Shown: in pieces, positions 7,310-11,029 of the stretch
Numbering within the stretch: the first letter of the stretch is position 1
Layout: each line of letters opens with the position of its first letter
The notes under the pieces: model-generated
Databases searched by the model: none
The model's input: only the letters and a program-made list of their open reading frames with translations
What the model was told of the DNA's origin: nothing
Made by a program: the position numbers and the translations under genes
DNA from: Phoronis ovalis
Lineage: Eukaryota > Phoronida > Phoronidae
DNA length: 11,029 bases
Assembly: GCA_028565635.1 (NCBI GenBank)
Contig: JAOXYB010057123.1
Span: 1 to 11,029 of the forward strand
Direction of reading: 5' to 3'

Positions 7310-10300
7310 GTAAGTATTCATTTTCGTTTTACCAGGTATTTAATTTCAAACAATTCAAGCTCTCGTGCCTAAAATGAAAACATTCTATGATGAATAGTAG
7401 ACCTCTAATCTTTTTTGTATTTTAAATGGATTTTTTTGCAATATAGGTTGGTTTTGCTTGTTGTTTTGACCTATGACGTGTAAAATTGCCTTTACCTTTA
7501 ATAAACAAACAGTGTTCAAGTTATTATGTTTACATCATTAAGAATAAATTAGTATTTCATCTTTACCACGATATATTAAAACCATAGCTGTATCAACAAA
7601 ATGAAGGCATAGCTAGCTTAAAACATTCGTTTGCATATTTTAGCCCAAGATCCATGCGATCCTTCCGTACACTCGATAAAACAAGGACAGTCTCAGAGGA
7701 GTACAGCGGTACCACTAAACGATACCGTGATATGTGACAGGAGAACAGAAGAAGGATGGTATCGCTTCTGTAGCTCAGCAGGGAATGATATGCCAACGTC
7801 ATGTGTGCCAGCGTTTTACTGTAGTACCTACTGGCCGATATGGCTGAATGGTAACATGTTTTGTTACTTTCTATTCATGAAATCGGAAGAAGCTTTGTAA
7901 AATAGCTAGTAGTCCACATATTACATCAAAAGTGCAAACCCGTACATATAAGTTAGTATTGAGTAAAGTCGGTATATACGCATTTGTTCAAAACATTGAA
8001 TTACATTTCAACTTTTGTTAGCACGAATTATATGTTGAACACAGAAAACGTCAATAGTTGATCTACTTTTGAAGCGTTGAGTAAAATAACGGAACAACAG
8101 GTTAATATGGCACTAATGTAGAGGTTAGGTGTTTAAAGTTAAAATATTTAATACCAAATTCGTTATCTGTCAATTTTACTATAATGTACAGAAAATGAAT
8201 ATCTTGTATTTTCACATATAGGTGCTTTACCTGGCAAAGATGATGGAATTGTTGAAATAAAAGCGTGTGCGTCTGTGCTTGATTTTTCCAGTGGACTTCA
8301 ATTTTGTTGTCACAGTGATTACCAAATGACAGTTAAAGTTAAAAACTGTAGCGACTTCAGAGTGTATTATCTGAAACCAACAGTTTCGTGTGAGATGGCA
8401 TACTGCGTTGGTAATAGCTTTATCTGACTATCATTATATTATACTGCAAAACAAATGCATTTTTCTGTAATCTAGTGTAATATAATATAAAGACAACTCA
8501 CTACGTCATTAGTTAATTCTATGCAAACAAGAAATGTTAACTGTGAAGCCGTTGCAATATATAATTAAAGTAATGAAGTTATGGTCTGGCTGAGGTTTGC
8601 ATTATCTGTTTGTAATTGTGTAGATTATACATATTCTGCTGCTTGTGTTAAATTGCAGGCAATAAATATTGTGATTAACTTGAGAACAATAACCATTAAT
8701 ACTCCTCTACGATCATAAAATGGAAATAGCCTACTACTGCTCACAATAGCCTATTTCCTACTTCTATCGGGTAATCAGCTGATGTCTAGCTACTGATGTA
8801 ATGACTAATCTTCTGGTAGTACTTTTAAGGAATCTAGGCAACCTGTTGATACTAAATTGACAGTGCATTCGTTGATAGTACAGAGGAAGAAGCTGTCTTT
8901 GTATATAATTTAATGTTGGTGTGTATTTGCATCAGTATGCTGCTGTGGCCCTTACTGTTTACGAATGGTGTTTGCAAGAATTCTGATTTCGTCACTACTA
9001 AACTGTTAATAGAAATTCTTGTACATGTAACACTGTCTTGTGTTGTGCCATCTTTCTTCTGGGGCTGCCGCTGCAAGTGGTTGAGCATTTCAGTTACACT
9101 GCCGCGCCTGTTGCAACCTCTCAGTACATTTCTCAATCTTCCTAACATTTTTAAATGTAAAATGGTCCCAAATGAAAGATACGTGTGGTCTTAAGTTCAC
9201 GCATGCAACGGCTTATTCGGAAATGCGTATAGCCTTAGAAACGAACTTCGTAATGTGAGTGTTCCATTGTATGCGTGGTGGGGATCCTCACTATAGTTGG
9301 AATTTCCATAATCACTGACTGAGATCTTGTCAATCATGCTTGCATCTATCTTAGAATTTGGTAATTAATTCCACAGTATGACAGTTTCAGCATTAGACGT
9401 TGATATAGCACAGTATCAAAGGCCCTGAAAGTCAAACAAAGCAAAGCCACATCTATCTACCAATGTACTAATCAGTTAAATTTCGCACGAGGAAACGGTT
9501 CTAAAATCTTGTATATACAAATACACGTACAACTAAAGCCAAACCTTGTTTCCTTGCTGATATACAAAAAATTATTTTCTTCTTATTTTAATAAGGTACA
9601 AAAGCTCCAGAGAAAGGTGACTGGGATGGATGTGACGTAGCCTCAACAGTCATAGTCAAGCCGACTACATCTGAAACCAGTGGTTACGTAGTGAAGTCTA
9701 CAGTTGCAAACAAGAATGCAGTCACCGTTGCGGGCACCGATACCGTCATTACGATCCCTGTTAGCAGACGGCAGCGCGCCACAGTGATGACCATATCAAT
9801 TGTTTGTGGTATTTTGATGATTATCATGACAGTAACTATTGGCATAATTTGCTTCATGCGCAGAAGGTATGCCCGAATAACAATAAATAACAGTACTTTT
9901 ATCTAAAAAAAAAGTTAATTGTTGTATGTATACATGATTAAACATATTTCGAGCTGATGAGTGTAACATTGCGTAAATTATAGTGTTATTGTGTCTGTAA
10001 GTACTCACAGCATTTGAAAGGTGCGAACGTGGATTTCATTGTTTACCTTTGTTTGTATGCGTGTGCGTGGATGTGTCATGTTACATCGAAAATTTCTCTG
10101 AATCATACGTGCGCTGCTGAACACAATGTAAAACTCATTTACGGATCAAACATTTTCTCCATTGGGATCGCGGCGTGATTACGTTGTTTTCACTGGTACT
10201 ATTTATCGGACAGGGTGAAGGGGTTGGTCGGTTTCAGTAATGCGCCTCCCTTTAAATCCCCACTTCAAATACGCACCGCTATATATAGTAAATAGTTAAT

Positions 10301-10632
10301 TAGTAACGATACAACAGCACAGTTATTGTAGCTACGTATACCATATACCATGAGATTACTGAAGAGCTCACTTCTTGTTTTGCAGAAAACTAATAAGTGC
10401 GGAAGAACTCATTGAAACCTCACATACAGTTGAGTACAAGAAAGAAAGCACAATTTCAAAGGGTGTTGTTCTTAAAGTAGACAGCTCTTACTACGCCCAT
10501 TTGCAATTCTTGGGGAGCACAACTAGTGCGAGACAGACACGTGGTCACAAAGATGATGAACTTCCACCACCTTATTATGCCGAACTGACCAAAACACAGA
10601 CAAAGGAAAATATATACGAAGAAATCGCTTGA
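7249..10632 (+). CDS. Single-pass D8C-domain membrane receptor with ITAM-like and PPxY tail
   Basis: Complete spliced gene, exons 7249-7309, 7644-7850, 8222-8410, 9596-9866, 10386-10632 (stop TGA at 10630). Phases 1,1,1,2 all join, giving 324 residues. Signal peptide 1-20; D8C domain about 23-151 with GWYRF, DMPTSCVP, WLNG, CCHSDYQ, VKVKNC and AYC; Ser/Thr/Val-rich stalk 153-208; basic stretch 210-213; one hydrophobic helix 214-239; stop-transfer MRRRK; cytoplasmic tail 241-324. The tail has YAHL (279-282), PPPY (303-306), YAEL (307-310) and YEEI (320-323). D8C proteins known to me (uromodulin, GP2, OIT3) are secreted or GPI-anchored, so a type I receptor with tyrosine motifs is unusual. N-glycosylation sequons lie at N46 and N131. 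Signalling and microbe recognition are inference. Confidence 0.87.
7644..7850 (+). CDS. Plus gene exon 2: D8C domain, N-terminal half
   Basis: Acceptor GCATATTTTAG, donor G|GTAACA, phase 1-1. Residues 21-89 contain DPCDP, ICDRRTEEGWYRF, DMPTSCVPAFYC and WPIWLN. C63, directly after WYRF, is an extra cysteine where the family usually has another residue. Confidence 0.9.
8222..8410 (+). CDS. Plus gene exon 3: D8C domain, C-terminal half
   Basis: Acceptor TTCACATATAG, donor G|GTAATA, phase 1-1. Residues 90-152 carry GIVEIKACAS, FCCHSDY, VKVKNCSDFRVYYL and CEMAYC, close in order and spacing to the end of uromodulin's D8C/D10C. Confidence 0.9.
8800..9433 (-). mobile_element. Decayed non-LTR retrotransposon (LINE) fragment
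   Basis: On the minus strand, 9433-9409 reads DFQ, then a frameshift, then AFDTV, continuing LYQRLMLKLSYCGINYQILR with stops replacing likely tryptophans; this is the reverse-transcriptase block around the first catalytic Asp. Downstream, 9148-8852 keeps the C-terminal pattern of such proteins (INSLVVTKSEFLQTPF, QIHTNIKLYTKT). The Y-x-D-D catalytic region between them is missing, so there is an internal deletion. It sits in intron 3 of the plus gene, in the opposite orientation. Confidence 0.65.
9596..9866 (+). CDS. Plus gene exon 4: stalk and transmembrane helix
   Basis: Acceptor TTTTAATAAG, donor AG|GTATGC, entry phase 1 and exit phase 2. Encodes residues 153-242: WDGCD near the start, a Thr/Val-rich stalk, SRRQR, then a helix with the core MTISIVCGILMIIMTVTIGI and the stop-transfer residues FMRR. 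If the donor is not used, the frame runs only 13 more residues to a stop at 9904-9906. Confidence 0.85.
10386..10632 (+). CDS. Plus gene exon 5: cytoplasmic signalling-type tail
   Basis: Strong acceptor (CTTCTTGTTTTGCAG), phase 2 entry restoring Arg243. Encodes residues 243-324 and the TGA stop. Hydrophilic, with SSYYAHLQFL, DDELPPPYYAEL and ENIYEEIA. The acceptor and coding density make this exon secure. That it belongs to the upstream exons follows from phase and from the membrane helix just before it. Confidence 0.85.
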
Positions 10633-11029
10633 GTCTGTTATACATGTACTTTTGTTTTGGTTTTACTTTTAATGCAGAACTCGCATCCAGTCAAACGAAA
10701 AAATTATTACGTAAATATATGGAAATATATAGCAAGTTTGCCCTATCTAAAAGGCTGTCCGTGCATGAACTTCAGTTCCTTCAGTCCATCTTCTGATTAA
10801 CAGCGCTAACGAATTGTAAAATTTCAAAATGGTACAAAATTTACTATCAAAATCGTAGCTAGGCGGAACTTCATGTACCATTTCATTTATTTGTATCAGA
10901 ACGTTTTTTCTCTTCGAAGATTTATGATGCTAATGCTTATTTAAAAAATTCCATAATTGCAACAAGCAGCTTTTTTAACAAGAATTATGCTTCAAAATTA
11001 CTTTTTTAGTTAATTAAATAACATATATA
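10633..11029. other. 3' flank/UTR of the plus gene
   Basis: Follows the TGA stop. No canonical AATAAA or ATTAAA was seen on the plus strand, so the 3' end uses a variant signal or lies beyond the window. No other gene is visible. Confidence 0.45.

Noticed and set aside
7593-7802. 69-codon minus open frame
   Set aside because: Antisense to the D8C exon at 7644-7850.
8913-9194. 93-codon plus open frame
   Set aside because: Antisense to LINE C-terminal sequence; no family resemblance of its own.
9796-10008. 70-codon minus open frame
   Set aside because: Antisense to the transmembrane exon of the plus gene.

Overview
The window reads as AT-rich nuclear DNA from an animal. Genes are split by GT-AG introns, and the introns hold non-LTR retrotransposon debris, a non-autonomous DNA transposon, a tRNA-Phe-like relic and short tandem repeats. 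A marine invertebrate, most likely a mollusc such as a bivalve, fits the gene family and repeat types, but this is inference. There are no bacterial-style genes, operons, rRNAs or CRISPR arrays.

The core is a divergent pair of genes built on the same extracellular module, the D8C (also D10C) cysteine-rich domain known from uromodulin, GP2, OIT3/LZP and the VWDE family. The minus-strand gene starts at 5475 and runs left through six recognisable exons: 5400-5475 (signal peptide), 2974-3186 and 2425-2607 (two halves of D8C), 2076-2138 (Cys-Pro/Gly linker), 1307-1575 and 798-887 (an Ig-like, VWDE-type segment). It probably continues beyond 798, or it reads through to a stop at 621. The plus-strand gene starts at 7249 and appears complete in five exons: 7249-7309 (signal peptide), 7644-7850 and 8222-8410 (D8C), 9596-9866 (stalk plus one membrane helix) and 10386-10632 (cytoplasmic tail). 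It encodes 324 residues. Both genes cut D8C at the same glycine codon and flank it with phase-1 introns, so they are very likely paralogues.

The most interesting feature is the plus-strand tail. It carries three YxxL/I motifs, two of them spaced like an ITAM, the last being YEEI, and a PPPY motif overlapping the first of that pair. A secreted D8C protein and a membrane D8C protein with a signalling-type tail, back to back, suggest a surface-recognition or innate-defence locus. That role is inference.

Region by region: 1-797 is mostly non-coding, with a TIR-flanked 21-bp minisatellite and a 33-bp repeat that stays in frame with the last minus exon. 798-5475 is the minus gene. Its 2.2-kb first intron holds a tRNA-Phe-like relic, a broken reverse-transcriptase fragment and a 387-bp inverted-repeat element with an 8-bp target duplication. 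5476-7248 is the shared divergent intergenic stretch, with a TATA box for the minus gene and a 44-bp tandem repeat. 7249-10632 is the plus gene, whose third intron holds a second broken non-LTR fragment. 10633-11029 is its 3' flank.
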